Shown here piece after piece: positions 52,511 to 61,761 of a stretch of DNA of 64,000 bases. This stretch comes from Szabonella alba (GTDB lineage: Bacteria > Pseudomonadota > Alphaproteobacteria > Rhodobacterales > Rhodobacteraceae), in the NCBI RefSeq assembly GCF_016765775.1, contig NZ_JAESVN010000010.1, positions 37,397-101,396 of the forward strand, given 5' to 3'. The notes below the pieces were generated by a model. That model was not told the DNA's origin. It did not search any database and saw nothing but the letters and a program-made list of their open reading frames with translations. Position numbers and translations under genes: made by a program. Each line of letters begins with the position of its first letter. The first letter of the stretch is position 1.

Positions 52511-53551
52511 TCAGCCTTCCAGCGCGGCCAGAACCGCCTTGGTGATTGTCTCCGTCCGGTCCTTGCCCGGAACTGTGCCGATGCCCTGCGCGGTCACGGC
52601 GGCCATGGCCTCCATGATGCGCGTGGCGGCCCCTGCCTCTCCCAGATGCTCCAGCATCTGCGACGCAGACCAGATCGCCGCCATCGGATTGGCAATGCCC
52701 AGATGCGCGATATCGGGGGCAGATCCATGCACCGGTTCAAACATCGAAGGGGCCGAGCGGTCGGGATTGATATTGGCCGAAGCGGCAAAGCCCAGCCCGC
52801 CCTGAATGGCCGCGCCCAGATCGGTCAGGATATCGCCGAACAGGTTCGAGGCGACCACGACATCAAGGCTTTCGGGTGCCATCACCATCCGCGCGCACAT
52901 CGCGTCGATATGATAATGCGTCACCTCTACCTCGGGATAGTCCCGCGCCAGCTGGTCGGTGACCTCATCCCAGAAGACCATCGAATATTTCTGCGCATTG
53001 GATTTGGTGACCGAGGCGAGTTTCTTGCGCCGCTTCATCGCCTGTTCAAAACCGAAGCGCAGGATCCGTTCAACCCCGGTGCGGGTGAAGACCGAGGTTT
53101 CCACCGCCACCTCATCCGGCGTGCCGACATGGACGCGCCCGCCCGCCCCGGAATATTCGCCCTCGGTATTCTCGCGGATACACAGGATGTCGAAATCGCG
53201 GGTTTTCAGCGGCCCTTCGACCCCGGGCAACAGCCGATGCGGGCGGATATTGGCATATTGCACGAAGGCCTTGCGGATCGGCAGCAACAGACCGTGCAGC
53301 GACACCGAATCCGGCACTTTCGCAGGCCAGCCCACCGCGCCCAGAAAGATCGCGTCAAAGCCGCGCAGCGTTTCGATCCCGTCATCGGGCATCATGCGGC
53401 CATGCTCCAGATAATATTCGCAGGACCAGGGGAAGGTCACGCCCTCAAGGCTCACGTTCCCCAGTGCCTTTTGCGCAACGGCAAAGGCGGCGTCGGTCAC
53501 CGGGCCGCCAATGCCATCCCCCGGAATCAAGGCGATGCGATAAGTTGTCAT
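52511..53551 (-). CDS. ttuC: tartrate/D-malate-type decarboxylating dehydrogenase
   Basis: A 346-residue NAD-dependent enzyme of the isocitrate/isopropylmalate dehydrogenase family. Motifs are IALIPGDGIGGPVTDAA, the substrate loop DILCIRENTEGEYSGAGGRV, KSNAQKYSMVFWDEV and SNLFGDILTDLGAAIQGGLG. The ENTEGEYSG loop and length fit tartrate dehydrogenase/decarboxylase or D-malate dehydrogenase rather than LeuB. It is a single gene. The symbol is by family; substrate preference is not settled. Confidence 0.88.
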   Translation of the reverse strand: MTTYRIALIPGDGIGGPVTDAAFAVAQKALGNVSLEGVTFPWSCEYYLEHGRMMPDDGIETLRGFDAIFLGAVGWPAKVPDSVSLHGLLLPIRKAFVQYANIRPHRLLPGVEGPLKTRDFDILCIRENTEGEYSGAGGRVHVGTPDEVAVETSVFTRTGVERILRFGFEQAMKRRKKLASVTKSNAQKYSMVFWDEVTDQLARDYPEVEVTHYHIDAMCARMVMAPESLDVVVASNLFGDILTDLGAAIQGGLGFAASANINPDRSAPSMFEPVHGSAPDIAHLGIANPMAAIWSASQMLEHLGEAGAATRIMEAMAAVTAQGIGTVPGKDRTETITKAVLAALEG

Positions 53552-53705
53552 GCGTGTTCCCCTCCTGAAACGCCCGGCAATCCGGTCAAGCTGTCATACC
53601 GGTTGCTGCGGGGCGAGGCGCCGGATGTCAAGCGACCACGGCGCGGGGGATGGTGATTTCGATACCGGAGGGAATGCCGGGGGGCTGCCCGTTGCGGCAG
53701 ACCGG

Positions 53706-54968
53706 TCAGCAGGCGCTGGCCAGAAGCCGCCCGCCCGCCTGCCCCGAAACCTGCGCCTCGACAATCCGGCCCTCGGGCTGATCGCTGTCAAAGGCAACCT
53801 CGGTGAATTGTTCGGTCCTCCCGGTCCGTGCGCCTTCGGTCAGCACGCGATGGGTGAGGCCCAGTTGACCCTGCAGATGCCGGCCAAGTGCCGCATCGCC
53901 CGCCGCGCGCAGCCTTGCGGCCCGGTCGCGGATCTCGGGGCCGCGCAGTTGCGGCATCCGGGCGGCAGGCGTGCCCTTGCGGGGGCTAAAGGGAAAGACA
54001 TGCAGGAAGGTCAGATCGCAATCCCGCACCAGTGCCAGCGAGTTTTCGAACATCGCCTCGGTCTCGGTCGGAAAGCCTGCGATGATATCGGCCCCGAACA
54101 CCATATCGGGCCGCAAGCGGCGCGCCTCCTCGCAGAAACGGATCGCATCATCGCGCAGATGGCGGCGCTTCATCCGCTTCAAGATCATGTCATCGCCGGC
54201 CTGAAGGCTCAGATGCAGATGCGGCATCAGGCGCGGTTCGGTGGCAATCGCCTCCATCAGCGCGGGATCGGCCTCGATACTGTCGATGGAACTGATCCTG
54301 AGGCGCGGAAGGTCGGGCACCAGCCGCAGGATGCGGCGGACCAGATCGCCCAGACGCGGGGTTGCGGGCAGATCGGCCCCCCAGCTTGTCAGGTCCACCC
54401 CGGTCAGCACCACCTCGGCAAAGCCGCGATCCACCAGCCGCCGGATCTGTTCGACCACGACCCCGGCGGGAACCGAGCGTGAATTGCCCCGGCCAAAAGG
54501 GATGATGCAGAAGGTGCAGCGATGGTCGCAGCCATTCTGCACCTGCACATAGGCGCGGTGGCGGCCGAATCCGTCGATCAGATGCCCGGCGGTTTCGCGC
54601 ACCGACATGATGTCATCGACCTGCACCTTTTCCGTCTGCCCGATGAAATCGGCGGTCCGCAACCCTTCCCATGTGCTGGCCTGCATCTTTTCGTGGTTGC
54701 CGATGACGCGGGTCACTTCGGGCATGGCGGCGAAGGTCTCGGGCTCGGTCTGCGCGGCGCATCCCGTCACGATCACCGGCGCGCCGGGATTTTCGCGGGC
54801 AAGACGGCGGATTTCCTGCTTGGCCTTGCGCACCGCCTCGGCGGTGACGGCGCAGGTATTGACGACGACCGCCCCCCCGACACCTGCGGCGGCGGCGAGC
54901 TCTTTCATCGCCTCGGTCTCATAGGCATTGAGCCTGCACCCCAGCGTCGAGAAGACCGGGGGCTTCAT
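53706..54968 (-). CDS. mtaB: tRNA t6A37 methylthiotransferase MtaB
   Basis: Radical-SAM enzyme that adds a methylthio group to t6A37 of tRNAs reading ANN codons. The 420 residues carry an N-terminal cluster set ([38 protein letters not shown]). The radical-SAM motif [20 protein letters not shown] and a short C-terminal TRAM-like region complete it. Its start overlaps the dapF stop by 4 bases, a pairing conserved in alphaproteobacteria. Confidence 0.95.
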   Translation of the reverse strand: MKPPVFSTLGCRLNAYETEAMKELAAAAGVGGAVVVNTCAVTAEAVRKAKQEIRRLARENPGAPVIVTGCAAQTEPETFAAMPEVTRVIGNHEKMQASTWEGLRTADFIGQTEKVQVDDIMSVRETAGHLIDGFGRHRAYVQVQNGCDHRCTFCIIPFGRGNSRSVPAGVVVEQIRRLVDRGFAEVVLTGVDLTSWGADLPATPRLGDLVRRILRLVPDLPRLRISSIDSIEADPALMEAIATEPRLMPHLHLSLQAGDDMILKRMKRRHLRDDAIRFCEEARRLRPDMVFGADIIAGFPTETEAMFENSLALVRDCDLTFLHVFPFSPRKGTPAARMPQLRGPEIRDRAARLRAAGDAALGRHLQGQLGLTHRVLTEGARTGRTEQFTEVAFDSDQPEGRIVEAQVSGQAGGRLLASAC

Positions 54969-55804
54969 GCCAGCGCCTGCAGGAATTCAGGCGACAGCCG
55001 CCCTTCGAACACATGGGCCACGGGGCCGGTCATCCAGACGCCATCCTCGCGCCAGTCGATTTCCAGCCGCCCGCCATCGACATCCATCACCACGCGCCGC
55101 CCCGTCAGGCCCCGCAGATGCGCCGCCACGGCGGTGGCGCAGGCGCCCGACCCGCAGGCCAGCGTGATGCCGGTGCCGCGTTCCCAGACCCGCATGCGCA
55201 GGTGGTCAGGGCCGGTCAGGCTGGCAAATTCGACATTGGTGCGTTCCGGAAACAGCGTGTCGGTTTCCACCGCAGCGCCCAACCCCGCGACATCGACTGC
55301 CCCGGCATCGGGCACGAAAAACACGCAATGCGGATTGCCCATGCCAACGGCCACCGGATCCCCCGCCAGCGGCAGATGCAGCGGGTCCACAGCGCGGGCC
55401 AGCGGGATTTCCTGCCAGTTGCGCTGCGGCGGGCCCATATTGACCGAAACCAGCCCATCCGCCCGGCGCACCGCCTGAAGGTCCCCCCGCGCCGTCACGA
55501 AGCGCAGCGCCTCCATCCCGGATTGCCGCATCACCAGATCCGAAACACAGCGCGAGGCATTGCCGCAGGCCCCGGCGCGGCTGCCATCCGAGTTCCAGAA
55601 ATCCAGAGCGAAATCCGCATCCTGCGCATCACGGATTTCCGCCAGCTGATCGAATCCGACGCCCCGGTTGCGATCCCCCAGCGCGCGCGCCAGCGCAGGC
55701 GTGACCACCGCCCCGCGCCCGCGCGAGTCGATGATGACAAAGTCATTGCCAAGCCCATGCATCTTGCAAAAGGGCAGGCCGTCCGGGGCGTCCATGCGAT
55801 TCAT
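54965..55804 (-). CDS. dapF: diaminopimelate epimerase
   Basis: Converts LL- to meso-diaminopimelate for lysine and peptidoglycan. The 279 residues have [15 protein letters not shown] at the start. The two catalytic Cys lie in [11 protein letters not shown] and [15 protein letters not shown] second in-frame ATG lies nine bases after the one chosen at 55804; neither has a strong ribosome site. It is transcribed with mtaB. Confidence 0.96.
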   Translation of the reverse strand: MNRMDAPDGLPFCKMHGLGNDFVIIDSRGRGAVVTPALARALGDRNRGVGFDQLAEIRDAQDADFALDFWNSDGSRAGACGNASRCVSDLVMRQSGMEALRFVTARGDLQAVRRADGLVSVNMGPPQRNWQEIPLARAVDPLHLPLAGDPVAVGMGNPHCVFFVPDAGAVDVAGLGAAVETDTLFPERTNVEFASLTGPDHLRMRVWERGTGITLACGSGACATAVAAHLRGLTGRRVVMDVDGGRLEIDWREDGVWMTGPVAHVFEGRLSPEFLQALA

Positions 55805-55867
55805 GCGCCGCTTTTACGCCTGCGGCGGGGTTTTTGCCAGAGGATGCATTTTTGCGACGAATCCCGC

Positions 55868-55896
55868 TTGACCCCCGCCGGGGAAGTTCCTAGGAA
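55868..55896 (+). promoter_or_regulatory. promoter of tRNA-Lys
   Basis: A -35 TTGACC (55868-55873) and a -10-like TAGGAA (55891-55896) are 17 bases apart. Transcription would start a few bases before the tRNA 5' end at 55908. Confidence 0.6.
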
Positions 55897-55907
55897 GCGC
55901 CCCAGTG

Positions 55908-55983
55908 GGGCCGGTAGCTCAGTTGGTAGAGCAGCTGACTTTTAATCAGCGGGTCACAGGTTCGAATCCTGTCCGGCTCACCA
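55908..55983 (+). tRNA. tRNA-Lys(UUU)
   Basis: A 76-nt tRNA with acceptor GGGCCGG/CCGGCTC (one G-U). The D arm is TAGCTCAGTTGGTAGAGC, the anticodon loop CTTTTAA gives UUU, and the T arm is ACAGGTTCGAATCCTGT. CCA is encoded at 55981-55983. It forms the left border of a prophage remnant, and tRNA-Lys genes are frequent integration sites. Confidence 0.97.
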
Positions 55984-55992
55984 TTTAAGAAC

Positions 55993-56024
55993 AAGGGCTT
56001 AGGCATAATTGCCCGAGCCCTTTT
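55993..56024 (+). terminator. rho-independent terminator of tRNA-Lys
   Basis: AAGGGCT (55993-55999) pairs with AGCCCTT (56016-56022), with an inner GGC/GCC, followed by a T-run. It lies 10 bases past the tRNA 3' end. Confidence 0.7.
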
Positions 56025-56070
56025 CATTTGCAGAATTTGCCGGGGTAACATTTGGGGTAACGGGCTTAGA
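55999..56070 (-). pseudogene. possible C-terminal remnant of a phage integrase
   Basis: On the minus strand 23 codons and a TAA encode SKPVTPNVTP then ANSANEKGSGNYA. This is the kind of VTPxVTP-rich tail that many tRNA-inserted tyrosine recombinases have. The frame ends inside the tRNA terminator, 16 bases from the tRNA, where an integrase C-terminus is expected. It is open only back to a stop codon at 56071-56073, and no catalytic part remains. The identification is by resemblance and position only. Confidence 0.35.
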
Positions 56071-56508
56071 TCACCGCCAAAACGCATCGAATCGTGCTGC
56101 AGTTAGGCGCCGTCTCCGCACAGGAGGGCGGATCGCACCGGCGTCGAACAGCGCCCGGCCAGAGCATTTCAAAGAACAAAACTTGGCATCTGCCTTCTTC
56201 GCACGGAACTTAGCGCCACAATTCTTGCATTCCTTGTGCCCGAAATCCGCATTCGTCGCGTATCGGTGACGCCTGCCGCAGCTCACTGTGCAGAAACGCG
56301 CACTCACCCTGTGCCGCCCGGACAAATCCTTGCCACACCTTTCACACCTTCGCTGTTGGCGCGCCGAACAGCGATCCTCGGCCACGAGGACGTTGCTACT
56401 GGCATCCCGGCATTTGCTTCCACAATACTTTCGGTCAGCGCGGACCCTTCGGCCTGTATCCGTCCTCGCAGGCAATGGCTGCCCGCAATGTTCGCATCGC
56501 GCTGTCAG
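56071..56508 (-). CDS. triple zinc-ribbon protein, prophage
   Basis: About 145 residues with three successive zinc-ribbon modules: CEHCGQPLP with a later YCGSKC, CERCGKDL with FCTVSC, and CKNCGAKF with FCSLKCSG. It ends Arg-rich (RPPVRRRRL). The start is uncertain: a CTG at 56508 overlapping the upstream stop (CTGA) keeps all three modules. An ATG 67 codons further upstream would overlap most of the preceding gene. Likely DNA-, RNA- or protein-binding; last gene of the prophage run. Confidence 0.55.
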   Translation of the reverse strand: MTARCEHCGQPLPARTDTGRRVRADRKYCGSKCRDASSNVLVAEDRCSARQQRRCERCGKDLSGRHRVSARFCTVSCGRRHRYATNADFGHKECKNCGAKFRAKKADAKFCSLKCSGRALFDAGAIRPPVRRRRLTAARFDAFWR

Positions 56509-56996
56509 ATCAACTGGACTGCCATCGCCGTCGCAACGCGCTCTTTGGTCTCCCGCGCGCTGTGCTGACTGCTGCTGTGCGAAGCCTTGCACAGATCGCT
56601 GCAGAATTTCGGCCTTCCCTCTGGCAATGGCCCGTGACAGCGCGCGCAGCGGGTCCGCTCGATCAGAATATTTGTCGGAATTGTCCAATCTGGTTGCCCT
56701 TCCCTCCATGTCGGCCGCACCGCGTTCACCTTCCGAAACACATCCGCCAGCACATCCCGCGCCATGGCATCGGCCCCCACCCATCCCCAGCCCTGCAAGC
56801 ACAGATCCGAACGGATCGCATGAACCAGCGGCCCCTCCAAACCCCACAGGCTGGCGGTGGCTCCGGCGTCGAATGCCATCCGGATCACCTCCGCCAGCTC
56901 TATGACCAACGCCTTATATCGTCCCTGTCCGAGCTTGCCCCTCGAGGCGTCCCGCTCCAGGCGTTCCTGCTTTCGCCTGCGGGCTTCCGGGGTCAC
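56505..56996 (-). CDS. prophage protein with C-terminal zinc ribbon
   Basis: A 163-residue protein starting at GTG 56996, which overlaps the upstream stop (GTGA). The N-terminal part is charged (TPEARRRKQERLERDASRGK) and the middle is a helical domain (KALVIELAEVIRMAFDAG). Near the end sits one zinc ribbon, RCARCHGPLPEGRPKFCSDL plus C. No family recognised. It shares its C-x2-C...C-x3-C module with the triple zinc-ribbon gene that follows. Confidence 0.65.
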   Translation of the reverse strand: MTPEARRRKQERLERDASRGKLGQGRYKALVIELAEVIRMAFDAGATASLWGLEGPLVHAIRSDLCLQGWGWVGADAMARDVLADVFRKVNAVRPTWREGQPDWTIPTNILIERTRCARCHGPLPEGRPKFCSDLCKASHSSSQHSARETKERVATAMAVQLI

Positions 56997-57352
56997 CCAA
57001 CCACCAAATCGAACAGCGCCGCTGTAAGCGGCTGTTTCGAGATCGGCGGCAGGGTTTTCACGCCCTCCGGCGCGCCCTTCTGGGCATAAACCTGATCGAG
57101 CCATACCTGATCCATGGCCAGCAGGATTGCGATGTGATGCGGGCCGAACGGCACGCACATCATCCGGCACAGGGCCTCAACCTCGGAAGGCTGGATCGGG
57201 TTCGGGCCAGCCCTGTGATATGTGCGCGTTGCGTTGAGCCTCTGGAAGGCGTTCCACAGCGGTCGCCCGGCTTCCGGAGGGCGAACCCGGTTCCCTGCAA
57301 TGGAAGCTCGGACTGCGGCGCAAAGCTGGCGAGTGAGGCGCTGCATGGTCAA
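56993..57352 (-). CDS. small prophage protein, unknown
   Basis: A 119-residue protein coupled to both neighbours by 4-base overlaps. The N-terminal 50 residues are basic; the rest (PSEVEALCRMMCVPFGPHHI, then AILLAMDQVWLDQVYAQKG) resembles the short helical proteins that sit near tape-measure genes, such as tail assembly chaperones, but I cannot assign it. Expected to be part of the tail module by position. Confidence 0.6.
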   Translation of the reverse strand: MTMQRLTRQLCAAVRASIAGNRVRPPEAGRPLWNAFQRLNATRTYHRAGPNPIQPSEVEALCRMMCVPFGPHHIAILLAMDQVWLDQVYAQKGAPEGVKTLPPISKQPLTAALFDLVVG

Positions 57353-57978
57353 ACCTTCTGGATCAGAGACAATGTGCCCCCAGCCATGTAATTTCCCGCG
57401 TAGAAGGTGAACGGATTGTGCCCACCCGGTGGGATGATCACCTTCAGCACGGGTTCAACCATTTCCACGGTCGCCCCGACGCCGATACCAAAAGGCAGAT
57501 AGGGCATTACCGAACATAGCCCGGTCACCCCTTCGCTATTCGCGGTCACTTCCTCACTGATCGTGGCGAGGTATTGGCGGTCAGCGCCCCAGGCGATACT
57601 GAGGCGCATACCGACCCGGAGCATAAATCCTGCAGGCAGCCCCGCAAAAGCCAGCGCTGTCCTGTCTTCACCTATGGCTTCGACCACGACCGAGCCGCCG
57701 GGATCAACGGGCGGCGCATAGCACGGGTCCGAGAACAGAAATGCCCGCGCCGATCCGTTGAGCGCATCTATCTTGGCATCTATTGCCCATCCCTCTTCGG
57801 GATAACGTGCCCTTAGCACCATGTTGACCCGCCATATGGGCGAGGCAAGCTGCGCAGCCCAGTAACGGCCATCGCCACCGCCTGACATTTCATCATTACG
57901 GGTGAGTGCGAAAGTAACCTGCGAGGGTTCTAGCCAGCGACTGAGAAATGAAAGTGGGTAGGGAAAGGTCAATGCCAT
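57349..57978 (-). CDS. phage tail-module protein, unknown family
   Basis: A 209-residue mostly beta protein directly after the tape-measure gene, overlapping it by one base. Features are YWAAQLASPIWRVNMVLRAR, an aromatic-rich start and CYAPPVDPGGS in the middle. It occupies the position of a distal tail or baseplate-type protein in siphophages. Base use is slightly more AT-rich than the host genes. No homologue recognised. Confidence 0.65.
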   Translation of the reverse strand: MALTFPYPLSFLSRWLEPSQVTFALTRNDEMSGGGDGRYWAAQLASPIWRVNMVLRARYPEEGWAIDAKIDALNGSARAFLFSDPCYAPPVDPGGSVVVEAIGEDRTALAFAGLPAGFMLRVGMRLSIAWGADRQYLATISEEVTANSEGVTGLCSVMPYLPFGIGVGATVEMVEPVLKVIIPPGGHNPFTFYAGNYMAGGTLSLIQKV

Positions 57979-60146
57979 CAGCGCATCCTCGGGTTGCCGT
58001 TGATCTGCTGGACCCGCACAGGCAAGGCCTTGTCGATCTCGGCACCCATGCGCGACGATGCCTGTTGAGCCTCCTGCCGGGCCACATTCTTGACGTAGAG
58101 ATTGCCGCTCTCATCGAACGCAGCGGTGACATGCACCTGAACATCGAGCGGCTGCGACGCGCCTCCGGTAACATTCTGCCTTTTCGTATGGTCAATGACG
58201 GTTTCACGCGGATGCATCATCGCAAGAAACCCGCCCTTGCCGTCGAGGCCGCCGCTCCTTGGTGCGTTTCCGGTATAGCCACCTCCATCAAAACCCAGCA
58301 GCCCGCCTATGGTCTTGAAGAAGCCACCGATTGCCCCCCCGGAATCGGCCAGCGCCATCATGCCCTTCTGCATCTGGACCTTTGCCATCTGCATCAACAG
58401 ATCCGCCAAAGCCTGTCCCGCGCTCTTGCTGCCATTGAGAACGGACATGAAGATGTCGCTCAGGGCCTGCGCCCCGCGCTCGGCATTGTCCTGAACCTTC
58501 TGCATCTGTTCGGCGGCATTCTGCGCGGCCATCGCCGCCGAGTCATAGCCCATGGCCAGCGCCTCGATCTCGGCCGTCAGTTCGGGGGTGATCTGCTTGC
58601 CCTGTTTCATGGCCGCATGCATCAACTCGGCACGGCGTCGGGCGTATTCGACAGCATCGCCATAGTCGCGGCCGCCTTGGGCCACCGCAATCAAGGCAAG
58701 CGATTGAGCCTCAAGCGCCCGCGTCTCTTCGCGGATCGAGGCCACGGCAGCGGCATAGTCATCGGTCTTGCGCCCGCCACCCCCGCCCGATGCCGACTGA
58801 CCCGCATTCTCCCAGTCGCCACGCGAGTCCACATCCGGCCTCTGGGGCCGGGTGCGCGGTGCGTTCGGATCATCGTTCCAGCCGATCTGCGAGCCGTCGC
58901 TACCAGCCATTTCCCAATCCACCGGCAGTTCGCTGCGAAGCCGGGCGGCCTCGTCGGCAACAGCGTTCACCGCGCCCCAAAGCGCCCCAAGGCGGGCAAT
59001 CACGCCCGAGAACTCCGCTTGGCCGGTAGATTCCAGTTCGCCGCGCAGGCGCTCGCTTTCGTCCTTGGCATCCTCAAGCCGGGCGTCGAACTCTTCCAGG
59101 CTGATCGTGCCATAGTCCAGATCGTCGCGGGCCTGTTGGATGGATCGGGCGAGGTCGAGAACCTCAGCCGCCACTTCACCGGCCCGAAGGCGGTCAAGTT
59201 CCTGCGCAATCGCCTGCAAGCTGTTCACCGTATCATTGGCCGCGCCCGAGAAATTCAGCGGCAGGGCGTCAAGCTGGCGCTTCAAATCTGAGACGATGCC
59301 AGTGGCTTCCGCAGCGCCGACGACAAGGGCTTTGAAGAACCCACCCACGCGGGCCGTGACTTCATTCCACTTCTGGTCCAGTTCCGCCGCCCGCTGAACC
59401 ATCTCGGAATCCATCACGGCGCCAACCTCATGCGCGCGGTCGATGGTGCGGCGCAGCCCGGCCTCGCCCTGGCCGATCAGTTCCACGAACCGTTCCCCAG
59501 CCGAGCCGCCGAAGATCTCATCGGCAACCCGGATCTGGGCCGCGCGGTCGAGGCCCTGCAAACGACCGATGATCTGCAACAGAAGCTCTGAGGGGTCTTT
59601 CAGCGCCTCGGCCAGTTCGGTCGAGGAAAAGCCCAGACGCTGGAAGGCCTCGGCGGCTGAGCCTTTCCCGGTGGTCACGAATTCGTCGGCACGCAGGTTG
59701 AGTTCCTTCAAACCATCAACCATCTGATCGACGCCGATCCTGTTCTGTTCGGCCACGAACTTCCATTCCTGGAAGGCTTCAAGGCTGACGCCGGCGCGCT
59801 TGGCTTCATCCCCGACTTGCGCAATGCCCCGCACCATCTGGGCCAGTCCGCCGACCGTCACCGTGCCCACGGCCCCGAGGATCCCGCCCCGGATAAAGCC
59901 GCTGGCGAACGTCTTGGAGAAGGTTCCGATTTTCGTGCTGGTCGTGGCCAGAGCCTGATTGATCCGGCTGGTCGAGCGGAGCATATCCCGTTCCATCTGT
60001 TGGGTCGCGCCGCGCGAACCCCGCCGCAGGTTCTGATAAGACCTTGTGCCGCGACCCTCTGCCCGCGCCATGCGCTTCTCGAATTCCGAGACCCGCGCCT
60101 CGAGCATCACCACCAGGCGTTCATCCGCCCCAACCGCCGCGTTCAT
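57978..60146 (-). CDS. phage tail length tape-measure protein
   Basis: A 722-residue long helical protein with membrane-like stretches, typical of siphophage tape measures. It has an N-terminal coiled coil (LEARVSEFEKRMARAEG), the conserved block RMVRGI-like GGLAQMVRGIAQVGDEAKRA, and MKQGKQITPELTAEIEALA. The C-terminal region has FDGGGYTGNAPRSGGLDGKG and LAMMHPRETVID, both tape-measure hallmarks. I chose the ATG at 60146 with GAGGGGG upstream, giving an 11-base gap after the terminase gene. Confidence 0.9.
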   Translation of the reverse strand: MNAAVGADERLVVMLEARVSEFEKRMARAEGRGTRSYQNLRRGSRGATQQMERDMLRSTSRINQALATTSTKIGTFSKTFASGFIRGGILGAVGTVTVGGLAQMVRGIAQVGDEAKRAGVSLEAFQEWKFVAEQNRIGVDQMVDGLKELNLRADEFVTTGKGSAAEAFQRLGFSSTELAEALKDPSELLLQIIGRLQGLDRAAQIRVADEIFGGSAGERFVELIGQGEAGLRRTIDRAHEVGAVMDSEMVQRAAELDQKWNEVTARVGGFFKALVVGAAEATGIVSDLKRQLDALPLNFSGAANDTVNSLQAIAQELDRLRAGEVAAEVLDLARSIQQARDDLDYGTISLEEFDARLEDAKDESERLRGELESTGQAEFSGVIARLGALWGAVNAVADEAARLRSELPVDWEMAGSDGSQIGWNDDPNAPRTRPQRPDVDSRGDWENAGQSASGGGGGRKTDDYAAAVASIREETRALEAQSLALIAVAQGGRDYGDAVEYARRRAELMHAAMKQGKQITPELTAEIEALAMGYDSAAMAAQNAAEQMQKVQDNAERGAQALSDIFMSVLNGSKSAGQALADLLMQMAKVQMQKGMMALADSGGAIGGFFKTIGGLLGFDGGGYTGNAPRSGGLDGKGGFLAMMHPRETVIDHTKRQNVTGGASQPLDVQVHVTAAFDESGNLYVKNVARQEAQQASSRMGAEIDKALPVRVQQINGNPRMR

Positions 60147-60156
60147 CTGCGCCCCC

Positions 60157-61761
60157 TCATGCCATCCAGAGATCTTCGGTGAACCAGTCCGCCGAGGTGG
60201 TGAACTGCCCTTCGCTTGCGGCGGCGCGCGCCACGGCCATTGCCGTTGCAACCGCACCGTCGATCTTGTTGCCGCTCTTGCCCTTGTGGAACATGCGGTT
60301 CCCGGCCTTGTCGGTTTCCACCTGAATGTTCTCGAAGTTCCAGCGCAGCACCGGGTGCCCGCCATGGCGCAGCGATCCGGACAGGATCGCGCGTTCCAGT
60401 TCCTTCACCGCAGGCGCCATGCTGACCCAGCCTTGCCGGAACTCCACCGCCGGTATTCCGTCCTCATTCAGGGCCGCCATCATCGTCCGCCCGAAAGTCG
60501 GATCGAATGCCGCCTCCTGGACATTGAAGCGGGCGCAAAGCTCGCGGATATGATCCTCCACCGCGCGCAGATCGACCGTGTTGCCCGGGGTCGGGATGAT
60601 GTGACCATCCTCGGCCCAGCTGATGTAATCGACCCCGTGCCGTTCACCCCGGGCGCGCAGATTGTCCTCGGGGCAGAAGAACCACGGATGAACTGCAAAG
60701 CCGTCACCATCGCGCCAGGCCGCGACGACAACGGTCAGATCCTCGTTCTTCGACAGATCGACGCCAAGCCAGCAGGGCGCTTGCGCCGATTCCATCGCCT
60801 CGAGATCGACCGCGCCGCGCCCCCGGTCATAGACATGCATTTCCACAAAGGGCGATGTGGACTGGTCCAGCCAGCGGTTGAGGTTGAACTGAAGGAAGCT
60901 GTCGCGGTCAAAGGGTGAGTGAACGGCCTTTGCCGCCTTGTCGCGATAGGCGTCCAGATCCGGATAGCCATGCGCAAGGCCGGGGTTCACCGCAAACCAC
61001 AGGGCTTCATCCTGCCAGTCATCTTCGGGTTCAGCCATGAAGATCACCGGCAGGGTTGCCGGATCCTCGATCTCACCCTTCTGGACCTTGATGGCATATT
61101 CTACGGTCTTCCAGGCAAGGTTCTCCTGCCCCCGTCCCGAGGTCGAAGCCACGACCATCAGCGTCCCCGGCACCTTCACCAGCGCAGAATCGAGCGCTTC
61201 CCATTGCTTCAGGCCGGGCCGTCCCTCCCAAGCATGAAGCTCGTCGGCAATGACGACATTCGGGGTCTTGCCGTGCTGCACCTTGCCATCGGAGGCAATC
61301 GCGACATAACGGGTCTGCGCCCTCTGGCAGGAGATGCGCGAGACATATTCACGGATGTTCAGGTGCTTTTCCAGCCGCCGGTCATTTCGGATGATCAGCG
61401 CCGCCTCATTGAAGAGTTCCATCGCCTGTTCATGGGCCGAGGCGGCCGAGATCGTCAGCCCGCCGGTTTCCATTTCCGGCCCCATCAGGTGCAGAAGCGT
61501 GATCGCGGCGCACAAGCTGGTTTTTCTATTGCCCCTCGGCAACAGCAGCACCACGCGGCGCACGATCCTTGTGCCGTCCGGATGGCGCGGCCCATAGATG
61601 CGCCGGATCGTGCGTTCCGCCCATGGGTCAAGCTGGAAGGCCCGGCCCGGCAGACGGCTTTTCGGGTGACGCAGCTGCCGCAACCAGGTCACGGCCATTT
61701 CCCCGCGCCCCATCGGGTCGGGTATCTCGTCCTCATTGTCGATCCAGGAAGGCCGCAACAT
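60157..61761 (-). CDS. phage terminase large subunit
   Basis: A 534-residue DNA-packaging motor and nuclease. The variant Walker A LLLPRGNRKTSL lies at residues 72-83, Walker B NVVIADELHAWEG at 168-180 (Asp-Glu 173-174), motif C VVASTSGRG after that, and the RNase H-like nuclease with CWLGVDLSKNEDLTVVV near 330-346. Length and order match the HK97-type family. Its start overlaps the small-subunit stop by 1 base. Confidence 0.94.
   Translation of the reverse strand: MLRPSWIDNEDEIPDPMGRGEMAVTWLRQLRHPKSRLPGRAFQLDPWAERTIRRIYGPRHPDGTRIVRRVVLLLPRGNRKTSLCAAITLLHLMGPEMETGGLTISAASAHEQAMELFNEAALIIRNDRRLEKHLNIREYVSRISCQRAQTRYVAIASDGKVQHGKTPNVVIADELHAWEGRPGLKQWEALDSALVKVPGTLMVVASTSGRGQENLAWKTVEYAIKVQKGEIEDPATLPVIFMAEPEDDWQDEALWFAVNPGLAHGYPDLDAYRDKAAKAVHSPFDRDSFLQFNLNRWLDQSTSPFVEMHVYDRGRGAVDLEAMESAQAPCWLGVDLSKNEDLTVVVAAWRDGDGFAVHPWFFCPEDNLRARGERHGVDYISWAEDGHIIPTPGNTVDLRAVEDHIRELCARFNVQEAAFDPTFGRTMMAALNEDGIPAVEFRQGWVSMAPAVKELERAILSGSLRHGGHPVLRWNFENIQVETDKAGNRMFHKGKSGNKIDGAVATAMAVARAAASEGQFTTSADWFTEDLWMA

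Noticed and set aside
55890..56087. Minus-strand 65-residue frame across tRNA-Lys (contains DRIRTCDPLIKSQLLYQL)
   Set aside because: This is a well-known spurious frame created by the antisense of a tRNA gene; it has no ribosome site and the tRNA is certain.
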